This document shows, piece by piece, positions 6,529 through 14,108 of a stretch of DNA of 17,050 nt (within the stretch, counting starts at the first letter, position 1; the number at the start of each line of letters is the position of its first letter). Both the position numbers and the translations under genes were made by a program. Source of the DNA: Candidatus Gastranaerophilales bacterium (GTDB lineage Bacteria > Cyanobacteriota > Vampirovibrionia > Gastranaerophilales > Gastranaerophilaceae). The notes beneath the pieces were generated by a model, which had not been told where the DNA came from, ran no database searches, and worked only from the letters and a program-made list of their open reading frames with translations. The stretch is from contig CANQOM010000017.1 in assembly GCA_947625445.1 (NCBI GenBank), positions 1-17,050 of the forward strand. The letters run 5' to 3'.

Positions 6529-7725
6529 ATGAAAAAATCCATTAAAGATTTAGGTGATATTAAAGGTAAAAAAGCTCTGGTAAGAGTTGATATAAACGTT
6601 CCTTTGGATGAAAACAAGAATGTTACCGATGATACAAGAATACAGGCAATATTACCCACTTTGAATTTCTTAAAAGAAAAGGGTGCAAAAATTGTTTTAA
6701 TGGCACATTTAGGCAGACCAAAAGGAGAAAAAAATCCTGAATTTACATTGGCTCCTGTTGCTAAATATATGTCAAAGCTTCTTGGTGAAGAAGTTATGTT
6801 TATACCGGATGTTGATGCAGCCGAAGAAATGCTCAAAAATTTAAAAGACGGTCAAATTGCATTACTTGAAAATATCAGATATTATAAAGCAGAAGAAGCA
6901 AAAGATGATGATATGACTTTTGCAAACCAACTTGCAAAATTAGGTGATTTTTATGTAAATGATGCATTTGGTGCAGCACACAGAAATCATACTTCAACAG
7001 CAAAGCTTGCTAAAGTATTAAAACCTGCAGTTTCAGGTTTATTAATGGAAAAAGAAATAAGATGTTTATCTCAAGCTTTGGATAATCCGACTCGTCCGTT
7101 TACTGCAGTTGTCGGGGGAGCTAAGGTTTCTTCTAAAATCGGAGTATTAGAAAATTTACTTGATAAAGTTGATAATATGATAATAGGCGGAGGAATGGCT
7201 TATACATTTGTTAAAGCTAACGGCGGTAAAATAGGTAATTCTATTTGTGAAGATGATCAGCTTGATACTGCTCGTGCAATTGAAAAGAAAGCTCAAGAAA
7301 AAGGTGTTAAGCTTGTTATGGCTACTGATGTTCTTGTAACAAATGATTTTTCAGGTAACGGTGAGAATAAATTTGTTAAAATTAATGAAATACCTGAAGG
7401 ATTTGAAGGTGTTGATGCTGGTTTAGAATCAAGAAAAGCTTTTGCTGATGTATTAAAATCATCAAAAACAATACTTATGAACGGTCCCGTAGGAGCTTTT
7501 GAAAATCCAAAATTTGCGCAAGGAACAGAAGCAGTGCTACAAGCAATAGTTGAAGCAACAAAAAATGGTGCAACATCAGTAATTGGTGGTGGTGATAGTG
7601 TATCAGCTGCTAAAAAATTCTGCAAAGCTGAAGACTTTACTCACGTATCAACAGGCGGGGGAGCTTCATTAGAATTTATTGAAGGTAAAGTTCTTCCGGG
7701 TGTTGCAGCACTTGATGATAAATAA
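6529..7725 (+). CDS. pgk: Phosphoglycerate kinase
   Basis: This glycolytic enzyme interconverts 1,3-bisphosphoglycerate plus ADP and 3-phosphoglycerate plus ATP in the cytoplasm. Its 398 residues are normal for bacterial PGK. Hallmarks are LVRVDINVPLDEN (18-30), DDTRI (34-38), LMAHLGRPKG (57-66), DFYVNDAFGAAHR (140-152), VVGGAKVSSKIGVLENLL (195-211 region), GGGMAYTF in the hinge area, NGPVGAFENPKFAQGT (318-333) and the nucleotide-binding GGGDSVSAA...STGGGASLEF near the end. I start at the ATG at 6529, not the in-frame TTG at 6523, because AAGGAG at 6515-6520 is 8 nt before it. AAGGAG overlaps the thrB stop. pgk is the last gene of the dnaN-thrB-pgk set and is followed by a strong terminator. 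Confidence 0.98.
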   Translation: MKKSIKDLGDIKGKKALVRVDINVPLDENKNVTDDTRIQAILPTLNFLKEKGAKIVLMAHLGRPKGEKNPEFTLAPVAKYMSKLLGEEVMFIPDVDAAEEMLKNLKDGQIALLENIRYYKAEEAKDDDMTFANQLAKLGDFYVNDAFGAAHRNHTSTAKLAKVLKPAVSGLLMEKEIRCLSQALDNPTRPFTAVVGGAKVSSKIGVLENLLDKVDNMIIGGGMAYTFVKANGGKIGNSICEDDQLDTARAIEKKAQEKGVKLVMATDVLVTNDFSGNGENKFVKINEIPEGFEGVDAGLESRKAFADVLKSSKTILMNGPVGAFENPKFAQGTEAVLQAIVEATKNGATSVIGGGDSVSAAKKFCKAEDFTHVSTGGGASLEFIEGKVLPGVAALDDK

Positions 7726-7745
7726 ATTTAATATTTACTAAATTT

Positions 7746-7776
7746 AAAAAACCTCCTATTTTTTAGGAGGTTTTTT
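7746..7776. terminator. Bidirectional terminator between pgk and the LRR-like gene
   Basis: A 13-bp inverted repeat (AAAAAACCTCCTA at 7746-7758, TAGGAGGTTTTTT at 7764-7776) with a 5-nt T loop gives U-runs in both directions. It lies 21 nt after the pgk stop and 17 nt from the stop of the convergent minus-strand gene. Confidence 0.92.
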
Positions 7777-7792
7777 GTTAAATTTTTTCAAA

Positions 7793-8398
7793 TTAAATGT
7801 ATGTTTTAGGAATAAAAATAGTTTTGCCATTAATTGCAGATTTTTTAAGATGAATTTTTTCTAAAAAGTTTTGCATTTCCTGTTCATTTTTGGCATAAAT
7901 TATTACAGAGCCTTTAATTTTTTTTAAATTACTTAAATCTTTTAAAGGCGTATTTGTATAAAGACTTAAAGAACCACCAATTTGTTCAACTGTTCCAAGC
8001 GATTCAAGATTTGTATTTCTTAAATTACAATTACCTTCTATTAATTTAACATCATCAATTAATTCTTTTTCTGTTATATTAATTTTATATTGAGGTATTT
8101 TTTGGTTTACCCAATTAGAATCAAAATGAGTTATAGATTTAACGGCTTTATTCGAATTAGAAGGCTTGTAAGAAACAAGAATACCCAGCTTAGTCAATAT
8201 ATCATCTTTTTTGGACCATTCTTTAGGTGTAGCATGTCTTCTTGCTTCCATTCTTAATATTTGTTCCGGTGTATATTTTTCTTTTAATTTATTTAATCTT
8301 CTGGTATTTTCTTCTGTACTGAGAGTGCTTAATTGTTTACTGTTCAGCGCATGTTTTATTATTTGTTTAGTATCAATACCCGGATGAATGTAGCTCAT
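7793..8398 (-). CDS. Hypothetical protein, 201 aa, with short leucine-rich-repeat-like C-terminal segment
   Basis: The function is not recognised. Residues 1-70 are charged and helical (TEENTRRLNKLKEKYTPEQI) and include KEWSKKDDIL. Residues 115-172 read as two or three irregular leucine-rich-type units: VKLIEGNCNLRNTNLESL, then VEQIGGSLSLYTNTPLKDL, then LKKIKGSVIIYA. Each has the pattern I-x-G-x-(L/V)-x-(L/I) followed by a turn and L-x-x-L, as in the small beta-solenoid proteins common in gut bacteria. There is no signal peptide and no F-x-G motif. The start ATG has AAGGAAA upstream. It is a single-gene unit with the shared TAGCAA-N17-TTTATA element upstream and the pgk terminator downstream. 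The solenoid could bind a protein partner; that is an inference only. Confidence 0.75.
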   Translation of the reverse strand: MSYIHPGIDTKQIIKHALNSKQLSTLSTEENTRRLNKLKEKYTPEQILRMEARRHATPKEWSKKDDILTKLGILVSYKPSNSNKAVKSITHFDSNWVNQKIPQYKINITEKELIDDVKLIEGNCNLRNTNLESLGTVEQIGGSLSLYTNTPLKDLSNLKKIKGSVIIYAKNEQEMQNFLEKIHLKKSAINGKTIFIPKTYI

Positions 8399-8419
8399 AA
8401 TTTTTCCTTTTTTTACTTT

Positions 8420-8448
8420 TATAAAACAAGTGAAAAAAAATATTGCTA
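8420..8448 (-). promoter_or_regulatory. Shared promoter-like element TAGCAA-N17-TTTATA (copy 2)
   Basis: On the minus strand TAGCAA (8443-8448) is followed after 17 nt by TTTATA (8420-8425). The ATG at 8398 comes 50 nt after the start of TAGCAA, the same geometry as copies 1 and 3. The T-rich spacer and TTGTTTTA around the second box are also shared with copy 3. Confidence 0.5.
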
Positions 8449-8506
8449 ATTAAATATAAATTTAAAAAAAAATTAATTAAAAGATTGAAAATTAATATTC
8501 TTAATC

Positions 8507-8535
8507 TTGTTATGTAATTATTTGTTTAGTATTAT
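8507..8535 (+). promoter_or_regulatory. Sigma-70-like promoter for the phosphohexomutase-priA unit
   Basis: TTGTTA (8507-8512), a 17-nt spacer and TATTAT (8530-8535) place a start site near 8542. That leaves a leader of about 25 nt carrying AGGAG (8556-8560), 6 nt before the ATG at 8567. Found by eye in AT-rich sequence, so only moderately sure. Confidence 0.4.
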
Positions 8536-8566
8536 AAAAAAGGTTATTGTTTTTTAGGAGATAATA

Positions 8567-10834
8567 ATGACAACTAAGCTGGAACAAGAGTTATATAAAT
8601 CAGTAGAAATAAATACACCTGATTATATAAAGAATAATAAATATATTAATTTAGAAAATAGAGAAGAATTTGTATTTATATTAAAAAGAGAGCATTTGCT
8701 TCCATATGATAAAAAGGAAAATCCTGAGGGATTAAATCTTGATAATTGGATACAAAATTATGAAAAGGAAGCTGCAGTATCAACAGCCGGAATAAGAGGA
8801 CCGCAAAATATTTTATATCCGTATGATGTCAGATTTCCGATAAATATAATGGGAATTATGCTTGCTACATATGCAAAGGCAATGGTAGCAAAAGAAAAAT
8901 ATAAAGGTAAACGGCTAATAAAATTAGCTGGAAGAGAAGTCAGATATAATTCAGACAAATTTTTGGATTTAATAGTCAGAGTTCAGGCATCACAAGGTAT
9001 TGAAACTCTTGTTACATACAAAAGAAAAACAATGCCTATATGGCTTGCCTCATTTTTAGCTTTCAAATTAGATTTAATAGGCGGGGAATATATTACATCA
9101 AGTCATGGTATTAGTGTTAAAAATGCTACAAAAGATTTAAATTCTCAAGGCAGTCAATATTTACCCGAAGAATCAATGGAATTTGTTAATAAAATAAAAG
9201 AAATATTTGATTTAGTGAGAAAAAATGGTTCATATGAAATTAAAATTGCTAAATCTGATAATGCTTTAATAAATGAAAATTTTATGAAAACAATTAATAA
9301 CGGAATTGATTTATATAAAGAATATCTTGAAAATGGAGTTGCAAATAAAGAAAACATTGAACTGATAAGTTCATTAAAAAATAAAATAATAATAGAGAAT
9401 GTAGGCGGTAGCGCATATAATACACTAAGTAAAATACTTGAAGGGTTTAAAATAAGTAATAAATTTGTATGGATGAATATAGAAGAAGACCCGTTTTTTC
9501 ATTCAATAGGTAAATATGATGTCGACCCTAAAGGGAATAAATGTTTTTATGATTATTCGGTTGATGCAACAGTAATAGCAAAAGATAAAAACGGAAAAAT
9601 GTTTTTCCCTGTTATAGATACATTAAATTATAAAGAGAAATTAAAAAATTATCCTATAGGAACAGTAGTATTAATAACAGATCCTGACCATGACAGATTA
9701 ACTGTATGTCAAATAGAAGATGAAAAATCAAAAGAATTTTTGAATAAAGTCGGAATAAGTTACAGTAAATTGGATAAAGGAAGATTATTATGTATTTATA
9801 GTGCAAATCAATCCTTTTTATTAATAATGGATTTTTGGGCAAAACAGTTAAAAGTATCAAACAGATGGAAAAACCATCCAAGATTTATAATAAAAACAAC
9901 TGCAAGTGCAAAATCATGGGATGAATGGGCTAAATATAACGGAGTAAAAATTGTAAATGTTCCCGTCGGATTTAAAGAAATAGCCAATATAATGAAAAAA
10001 GTTGAAAAACAAATTATAGAGAATCCTGATAAAGATGTAGTAATAACAGATGTATTTGGGAAAGATATAAATTTAGGTAAAAATCCAAGAATGTTATTTG
10101 GTGGGGAAGAATCAGGCGGAATGATAATAGGGAGTGAAGACCTGATTAAATCTAAAAATGGCAGAATAGCTATAGCAATGAGAGAAAAAAGTGCATCTGA
10201 AGCTATAATTGTTGCTTCTTCATTAACTTCAAAATTGGAAAAAGAAAATAAAACTTTGTCTGAAGCTTTAGATGAAATTTTTACTCAGAATGAAATAGTA
10301 GCAAAATTTGATATGAGAGAGGATATAGCTTATTATAATGAATCAGAACCGGATATAGAAAAATTAACTCAAGCTAAAAAAGAAGGTGAAACTTTAAGAA
10401 CAAAAAATGATTTATTTTATTTAACATTAGCTTTAGCTGAGTTTGAAGGAAAAATAACATTAGATAATGTAAAATCTATATTAAAATCTACATTTGAAAC
10501 TTTAAATTTTGATAATTTAACCGATATAAAATTTGTAGGAGACGGAACATACCTTGAATTTACAGATAAATTTATAGAAATAAGACCCTCAGGTACGGAT
10601 GCAAAAACAAAGGCATATGGTTCGGGAAGCGATAAAAATAATATATCAGAATATGCAAGAATTTTGGGTAATTACTCAGGTGATTTGAATAAAGAATATC
10701 TTGCTTTAATTTCAAAAGATTATTACAATAAATCTAAAGAAAGTTCAATGGAAAAATATTTGAAATTTACCAATAAAGATATTGATGACAGAATATTTGA
10801 AATTCCGAATTATAATAAAACGTTAGGAATATAG
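8567..10834 (+). CDS. Phosphohexomutase (phosphoglucomutase/phosphomannomutase superfamily), long form
   Basis: The protein has 755 residues, well above the 450-600 usual for this superfamily. All four active-site elements are visible in order: the N-terminal STAGIRGP (72-79), the phosphoserine loop TSSHG with S179-H180 (the usual form is TASHNP), the Mg-binding loop DPDHDR (372-377), the sugar-specificity loop GGEESGG (512-518), and the phosphate-binding RPSGTD (673-678) in the last domain. The enzyme should move phosphate between C1 and C6 of a hexose (glucose-1-P/glucose-6-P or mannose), feeding glycogen or envelope sugars. The specificity cannot be read. The phosphoserine loop is atypical, with G in place of NP after the His. 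Extra length lies at the N-terminus, between the Ser and metal loops, and at the C-terminus. The ATG has a good AGGAG. It is followed by the PC4-like gene after 12 nt. Confidence 0.85.
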   Translation: MTTKLEQELYKSVEINTPDYIKNNKYINLENREEFVFILKREHLLPYDKKENPEGLNLDNWIQNYEKEAAVSTAGIRGPQNILYPYDVRFPINIMGIMLATYAKAMVAKEKYKGKRLIKLAGREVRYNSDKFLDLIVRVQASQGIETLVTYKRKTMPIWLASFLAFKLDLIGGEYITSSHGISVKNATKDLNSQGSQYLPEESMEFVNKIKEIFDLVRKNGSYEIKIAKSDNALINENFMKTINNGIDLYKEYLENGVANKENIELISSLKNKIIIENVGGSAYNTLSKILEGFKISNKFVWMNIEEDPFFHSIGKYDVDPKGNKCFYDYSVDATVIAKDKNGKMFFPVIDTLNYKEKLKNYPIGTVVLITDPDHDRLTVCQIEDEKSKEFLNKVGISYSKLDKGRLLCIYSANQSFLLIMDFWAKQLKVSNRWKNHPRFIIKTTASAKSWDEWAKYNGVKIVNVPVGFKEIANIMKKVEKQIIENPDKDVVITDVFGKDINLGKNPRMLFGGEESGGMIIGSEDLIKSKNGRIAIAMREKSASEAIIVASSLTSKLEKENKTLSEALDEIFTQNEIVAKFDMREDIAYYNESEPDIEKLTQAKKEGETLRTKNDLFYLTLALAEFEGKITLDNVKSILKSTFETLNFDNLTDIKFVGDGTYLEFTDKFIEIRPSGTDAKTKAYGSGSDKNNISEYARILGNYSGDLNKEYLALISKDYYNKSKESSMEKYLKFTNKDIDDRIFEIPNYNKTLGI

Positions 10835-10846
10835 AGAGGAAAAAAT

Positions 10847-11089
10847 ATGGCAGAAGAAGCAAAAATATTAGCGACAATTCCCAGAAACGCTACAGAACAA
10901 TTACAAATAAGTATAAATTCTTATAAAGAAAAGAAATATCTTGATTTAAGAATATATTATACAGCAGATGACGGAGCAAATTGGCTCCCTACAAAAAAAG
11001 GTGTAACAGTTTCACCTGATAATCTTGTAACACTTAAAGATGCAGTTGAAGCAGCAATGCAGGAACTTTTAACTGTTGAACAAGAATAA
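10847..11089 (+). CDS. Transcriptional coactivator p15/PC4-family ssDNA-binding protein (YdbC-like)
   Basis: This is an 80-residue protein. Residues 18-75 fit the PC4 fold: beta strands LQISINSYKEKKYLDLRIYY, a turn with the aromatic/basic tract ANWLPTKKGVTVSPDNL (compare the PC4 signature PgkKGIsL), then a C-terminal helix LKDAVEAAMQELL used for dimerisation. PC4-like proteins bind single-stranded DNA or melted duplex as dimers; bacterial members are linked to replication, repair or transcription, but this one's exact role cannot be read. A ribosome-binding site (GAGAGGA) overlaps the mutase stop. The start of priA overlaps its end by 14 nt if the TTG at 11076 is used. Pairing an ssDNA-binding protein with the restart helicase PriA is suggestive. 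Confidence 0.75.
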   Translation: MAEEAKILATIPRNATEQLQISINSYKEKKYLDLRIYYTADDGANWLPTKKGVTVSPDNLVTLKDAVEAAMQELLTVEQE

Positions 11090-13355
11090 TCAAATAATTG
11101 AATATAATGACAAGAAGGGCATATCGTATAAATATGCCCTCTGTCTTGTTGATGTTCCTTCTCTTGGCACAAGGACTTTTTCTTATTTAATTCCGGAATG
11201 TATAAAAAAAGATATTAAAATCGGGCATGCGGTTTTGGTTCCTTTCGGAAAAAGAAAAGATAATATTATTGCTTTTATTACAGGATTCTCTGATTACTTG
11301 GAAGAAGGAATAACACCTAAAGAAATTATTAAAATAATAGATTACAGATGTGTTTTTAATCTTGATTATTTAAAAATGCTTGATTGGATTTCAAATTATT
11401 ATTGTTGTGATATTAACTATGTAATTCAAGCAGCTATTCCTATGAAATTTTTGAAAAAAACTTCTGATAACAAACAAAAGCCTAAAATAAGAAAATACAT
11501 AAAATTTAAAACAAAAGAAGGTGCTGAAAAAAATCAATTAAGAATTTTGGAAAAACTGGAACAAGAAAACAAAGAAGCAGATTTAACAGAATTTGTAAAG
11601 AAATTTAAAATAACAAAAAATACAGTTTTAAAGTTATATCAACAAGGTTTTATAGATATTGTAGAGAAAGAAATATATAGAAATCCTCTTTCAATATTTA
11701 AAAGTGTAGAAAGAGATGAATTTCCAACTCTTTCGAATGAACAACAAAAAGTTTTTGATATAATTTCAGATAAAATTGATTCAAAAAAAACACAAACAAT
11801 TTTATTAAACGGTATAACCGGTTCGGGAAAGACAGAGATATATTTTAGAGCAATAAAAAAAGTGTTAGATGAAGGTAAAAATGTATTATTTTTAGAACCT
11901 GAAATAGCTCTTGCTTCTCAATTAACAATAAGACTCTTAAAAAGATTTAATCCTGATGAAATTGCAATTTGGCATAGCAGTATATCAGATGGAGAAAAAT
12001 TTGATGTATGGAATAAGATACGAGATAATAAGTTAAGAATAATAATAGGAGCACGTTCTTGTGTCTTTGCACCTTTAAATAATATAGGATTAGTAATAAT
12101 AGATGAAGAACATGATAATTCATACAAACAAACATCACCATCACCAAGATATGATGCAAGATATGTAGCTGAAAAAATTTGTGAATTAAATAATGCAATA
12201 CTTATAAAAGGGAGTGCAACTCCGGATATTAACAGTTATTTTAATGCTATTTCAACAGGAAATCTTATAACTTTAAATGAAAGATTTAATAATGCTGATT
12301 TGGCAAAAGTATCTGTTATAGATATGAAAGAGGAATTTTATAAAGATTCAAGAAGTATTTTTTCTAATCTTCTTATAAATAGTGTAAAAGAAGAATTAAG
12401 CAAGAAAAAACAAGTAATATTATTGATGAACAGAAGAGGATTTTATACAAGTGTGTACTGTAAAAGTTGTTCTGAAATAATAAAGTGTCCGAATTGTGAT
12501 ATACCGATGATTTTTCATTCGGATGAGAGAAAATTGAAATGTCATTGGTGTAATACAACAATACCAATACCAAAAACATGCCCGAAATGCGGTTCAAGTG
12601 AAATAAGCATGACAGGAAGCGGAACACAAAGAATAGAAGATATAGCACAAAAACTTTTTCCTGAAGCAGTAATAGAAAGAATTGATTCTGATGTATTATC
12701 ATCTAAAACACGATACATAGATATTTTAGACAGGTTTCAAAAAGGAGAAATTGATATACTTATCGGCACACAAATGATAGCTAAAGGTATGGATAATAAA
12801 AATATAACACTGGTTGGAGTTGTAGATTCAGATGTAAGTTTTGCATTTCCGGATTATAAATCAAATGAAAGAGGGTTCCAATTATTAATGCAGGTAGCAG
12901 GAAGAGCAGGAAGAGGTGAAAATAAAGGAAGAGTTCTATTTCAAACTGATAACCCTGAAATGTATGCTATAAAAAATGCTAAATCTCAAAATTATACGGA
13001 TTTTTATAACAATGAAATTGTAAGACGTGAAATGTTTGATTATCCTCCATTTTGCCAAGTTATAAAAATAGTTATTTCTTCATATGATGAATTAAGAGCT
13101 CATGACTGTGCTCAAAAAACTTCTGATGCTTTAATTAAACTTATAGATAAGCATAATCTTTCTGAATATATTGATGTTTCAAGTGCCCTAAAGTGTATTA
13201 TGTTTAAAATTAATAAAGAATACAGATATCAAATTATTATAAAAAATAAGATGAATAAAAAAGGTCAATATTTTGTATCAACCTTTTTTAAAAGTATTAA
13301 AACTTCTGATGATATAAAAATTATTATAGATATTGATCCTATTGATATTATTTAA
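11076..13355 (+). CDS. priA: Primosomal protein N' / replication restart helicase PriA
   Basis: PriA recognises stalled forks and D-loops and reloads the replisome through its 3'-5' helicase and primosome assembly. Landmarks (numbered from the TTG) are the N-terminal 3'-DNA-binding region YALCLVDVPSLGTRTFSYLI, Walker A GITGSGKT (246-253), the DEEH box (343-346) followed by DNSYKQ, NRRGF (452-456), and eight zinc-binding cysteines (462, 465, 471, 474, 489, 492, 502, 505). GTQMIAKGMD and QVAGRAGRG complete the helicase core. Length is normal, about 740-760. The start is uncertain: no in-frame ATG lies between the previous gene and the conserved VDVP segment. TTG 11076, with AGGAA 10 nt upstream, is the best candidate, giving a 14-nt overlap and roughly 19 non-conserved residues over a strong hairpin. 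No later start is clearly better. Confidence 0.95.
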   Translation: MNKNNQIIEYNDKKGISYKYALCLVDVPSLGTRTFSYLIPECIKKDIKIGHAVLVPFGKRKDNIIAFITGFSDYLEEGITPKEIIKIIDYRCVFNLDYLKMLDWISNYYCCDINYVIQAAIPMKFLKKTSDNKQKPKIRKYIKFKTKEGAEKNQLRILEKLEQENKEADLTEFVKKFKITKNTVLKLYQQGFIDIVEKEIYRNPLSIFKSVERDEFPTLSNEQQKVFDIISDKIDSKKTQTILLNGITGSGKTEIYFRAIKKVLDEGKNVLFLEPEIALASQLTIRLLKRFNPDEIAIWHSSISDGEKFDVWNKIRDNKLRIIIGARSCVFAPLNNIGLVIIDEEHDNSYKQTSPSPRYDARYVAEKICELNNAILIKGSATPDINSYFNAISTGNLITLNERFNNADLAKVSVIDMKEEFYKDSRSIFSNLLINSVKEELSKKKQVILLMNRRGFYTSVYCKSCSEIIKCPNCDIPMIFHSDERKLKCHWCNTTIPIPKTCPKCGSSEISMTGSGTQRIEDIAQKLFPEAVIERIDSDVLSSKTRYIDILDRFQKGEIDILIGTQMIAKGMDNKNITLVGVVDSDVSFAFPDYKSNERGFQLLMQVAGRAGRGENKGRVLFQTDNPEMYAIKNAKSQNYTDFYNNEIVRREMFDYPPFCQVIKIVISSYDELRAHDCAQKTSDALIKLIDKHNLSEYIDVSSALKCIMFKINKEYRYQIIIKNKMNKKGQYFVSTFFKSIKTSDDIKIIIDIDPIDII
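11110..11149 (+). promoter_or_regulatory. Stable hairpin over the 5' end of priA
   Basis: ACAAGA (11110-11115) pairs with TCTTGT (11144-11149), and AGGGCATAT (11116-11124) pairs with ATATGCCCT (11132-11140). The loop is 7 nt and there is a 3-nt bulge on the right arm. No U-run follows, so it is not an intrinsic terminator. It lies just after the PC4-like gene's stop, where it could act on priA translation or on RNA stability between the two genes. Confidence 0.55.
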
Positions 13356-13403
13356 TAAGGCTGAATATAATTTTTACGGTAAACAAAAATTTATGCCTAT
13401 TAA
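13352..13403. terminator. Weak AT-rich hairpin between convergent priA and the 189-aa gene
   Basis: Left arms TTAATA(A)GGC (13352-13361) and ATAATTTTT (13367-13375) face AAAAATTTAT (13385-13394) and GCCTATTAA (13395-13403), giving an interrupted stem of about 18 bp with one internal loop. It overlaps the priA stop codon and ends 3 nt from the stop of the opposing gene. It is less convincing than the other three convergent terminators because it has little GC and no long U-run. Confidence 0.35.
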
Positions 13404-13406
13404 GCT

Positions 13407-13976
13407 TTATTCTTGATTTTCATTAATTTTATTTTCAATATAACCTGATAATAAACCATAATTGTTTTTATTATTAAAACTGTTAAATTTTCTTTTGATT
13501 TTTTGCTCTTCATCATAACTATCAAGAGCTAAATCAATCATATTTTCACTTATATCATTTATATTATTGTTAAACATTTTCATTAAAGTTGTAGGAGTTT
13601 TCGATTCATAACTTTTTAAAATATAAACTATTTGTTGTGCATCTAATGAGTGATTTTTAGCATTTAATAATATATTTAGATTTTTTATAGTTTGATATTT
13701 GTTATTAGAATTTTCAAGATGAGATTTTAAAATATTTTTATATCCGAAGAAACTTCTTCCGTCAAAATTATTTTTATTCTTTAAGTGGTTTTTTAAATCG
13801 TTTGGAGTCACATCATAGGAAATATATTGTTTTTCAGAATTAATAATCATGACAACATCTTGATTATTTTGAAAATCACTGGTAGAGTTTATTCCTATTG
13901 TAATGTATTTAACATCATGTTTCTTATTATTATCAACATTGAAAGAACCTTTAAAAGTAATTTTAGAAATATTCAT
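13407..13976 (-). CDS. Hypothetical protein, 189 aa, N-terminal ITFKG motif
   Basis: The family is not recognised. The protein starts MNISKITFKGSF, an F-x-G motif close to the N-terminus as in the 145-residue protein at 649-1086. After a short beta-like region (VKYITIGINS; DVVMIINSEKQYISYDV, residues 23-56) come Asn-rich helices (residues 58-150) and a basic Asn/Lys tail. There is no signal peptide, membrane segment or known catalytic motif. AAGGAT precedes the ATG at good distance. It is a single-gene unit: the shared TAGCAA element lies upstream and a weak hairpin downstream, and its neighbour on the other side is divergent. Together with copies 1 and 2 of the element it probably belongs to a co-regulated set of lineage-specific proteins; the function is unknown. 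Confidence 0.75.
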   Translation of the reverse strand: MNISKITFKGSFNVDNNKKHDVKYITIGINSTSDFQNNQDVVMIINSEKQYISYDVTPNDLKNHLKNKNNFDGRSFFGYKNILKSHLENSNNKYQTIKNLNILLNAKNHSLDAQQIVYILKSYESKTPTTLMKMFNNNINDISENMIDLALDSYDEEQKIKRKFNSFNNKNNYGLLSGYIENKINENQE

Positions 13977-13998
13977 AATTTATCCTTTTTACATATAA

Positions 13999-14027
13999 TT
14001 TAAAACATATAAAAATAATATTTGCTA
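13999..14027 (-). promoter_or_regulatory. Shared promoter-like element TAGCAA-N17-TTTAAA (copy 3)
   Basis: On the minus strand TAGCAA (14022-14027) is followed after 17 nt by TTTAAA (13999-14004). The ATG at 13976 lies 51 nt after the start of TAGCAA, one nt more than in copies 1 and 2. TGTTTTA around the second box matches copy 2. Confidence 0.5.
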
Positions 14028-14044
14028 TATAAATTTTCAATAAA

Positions 14045-14075
14045 TTTACATGGAATGAAAAAAATATGTTATACT
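14045..14075 (+). promoter_or_regulatory. Extended -10 promoter for the Cys-rich exported protein
   Basis: TGTTATACT (14067-14075) fits the extended -10 form TGnTATAnT. TTTACA at 14045-14050 is a possible -35 with a 19-nt spacer, longer than ideal. A start near 14082 leaves about 27 nt of leader before the ATG at 14109. Confidence 0.45.
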
Positions 14076-14096
14076 TTTTTCTGTCTTAGAAAAAAG
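14074..14096 (+). repeat. Nine-bp hairpin in the leader of the Cys-rich gene
   Basis: CTTTTTTCT (14074-14082), loop GTCTT, AGAAAAAAG (14088-14096). The right arm ends 3 nt before GGAG (14100-14103). If transcription starts near 14082 the left arm is mostly untranscribed, which weakens a role in RNA, so it may be incidental in A/T-rich sequence. Confidence 0.3.
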
Positions 14097-14108
14097 AATG
14101 GAGTTTGT

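Noticed and set aside
14022..14108. Longer N-terminus for the Cys-rich exported protein (start at 14022)
   Set aside because: It would bury the signal peptide, cross the extended -10 promoter and use a start without a ribosome-binding site.
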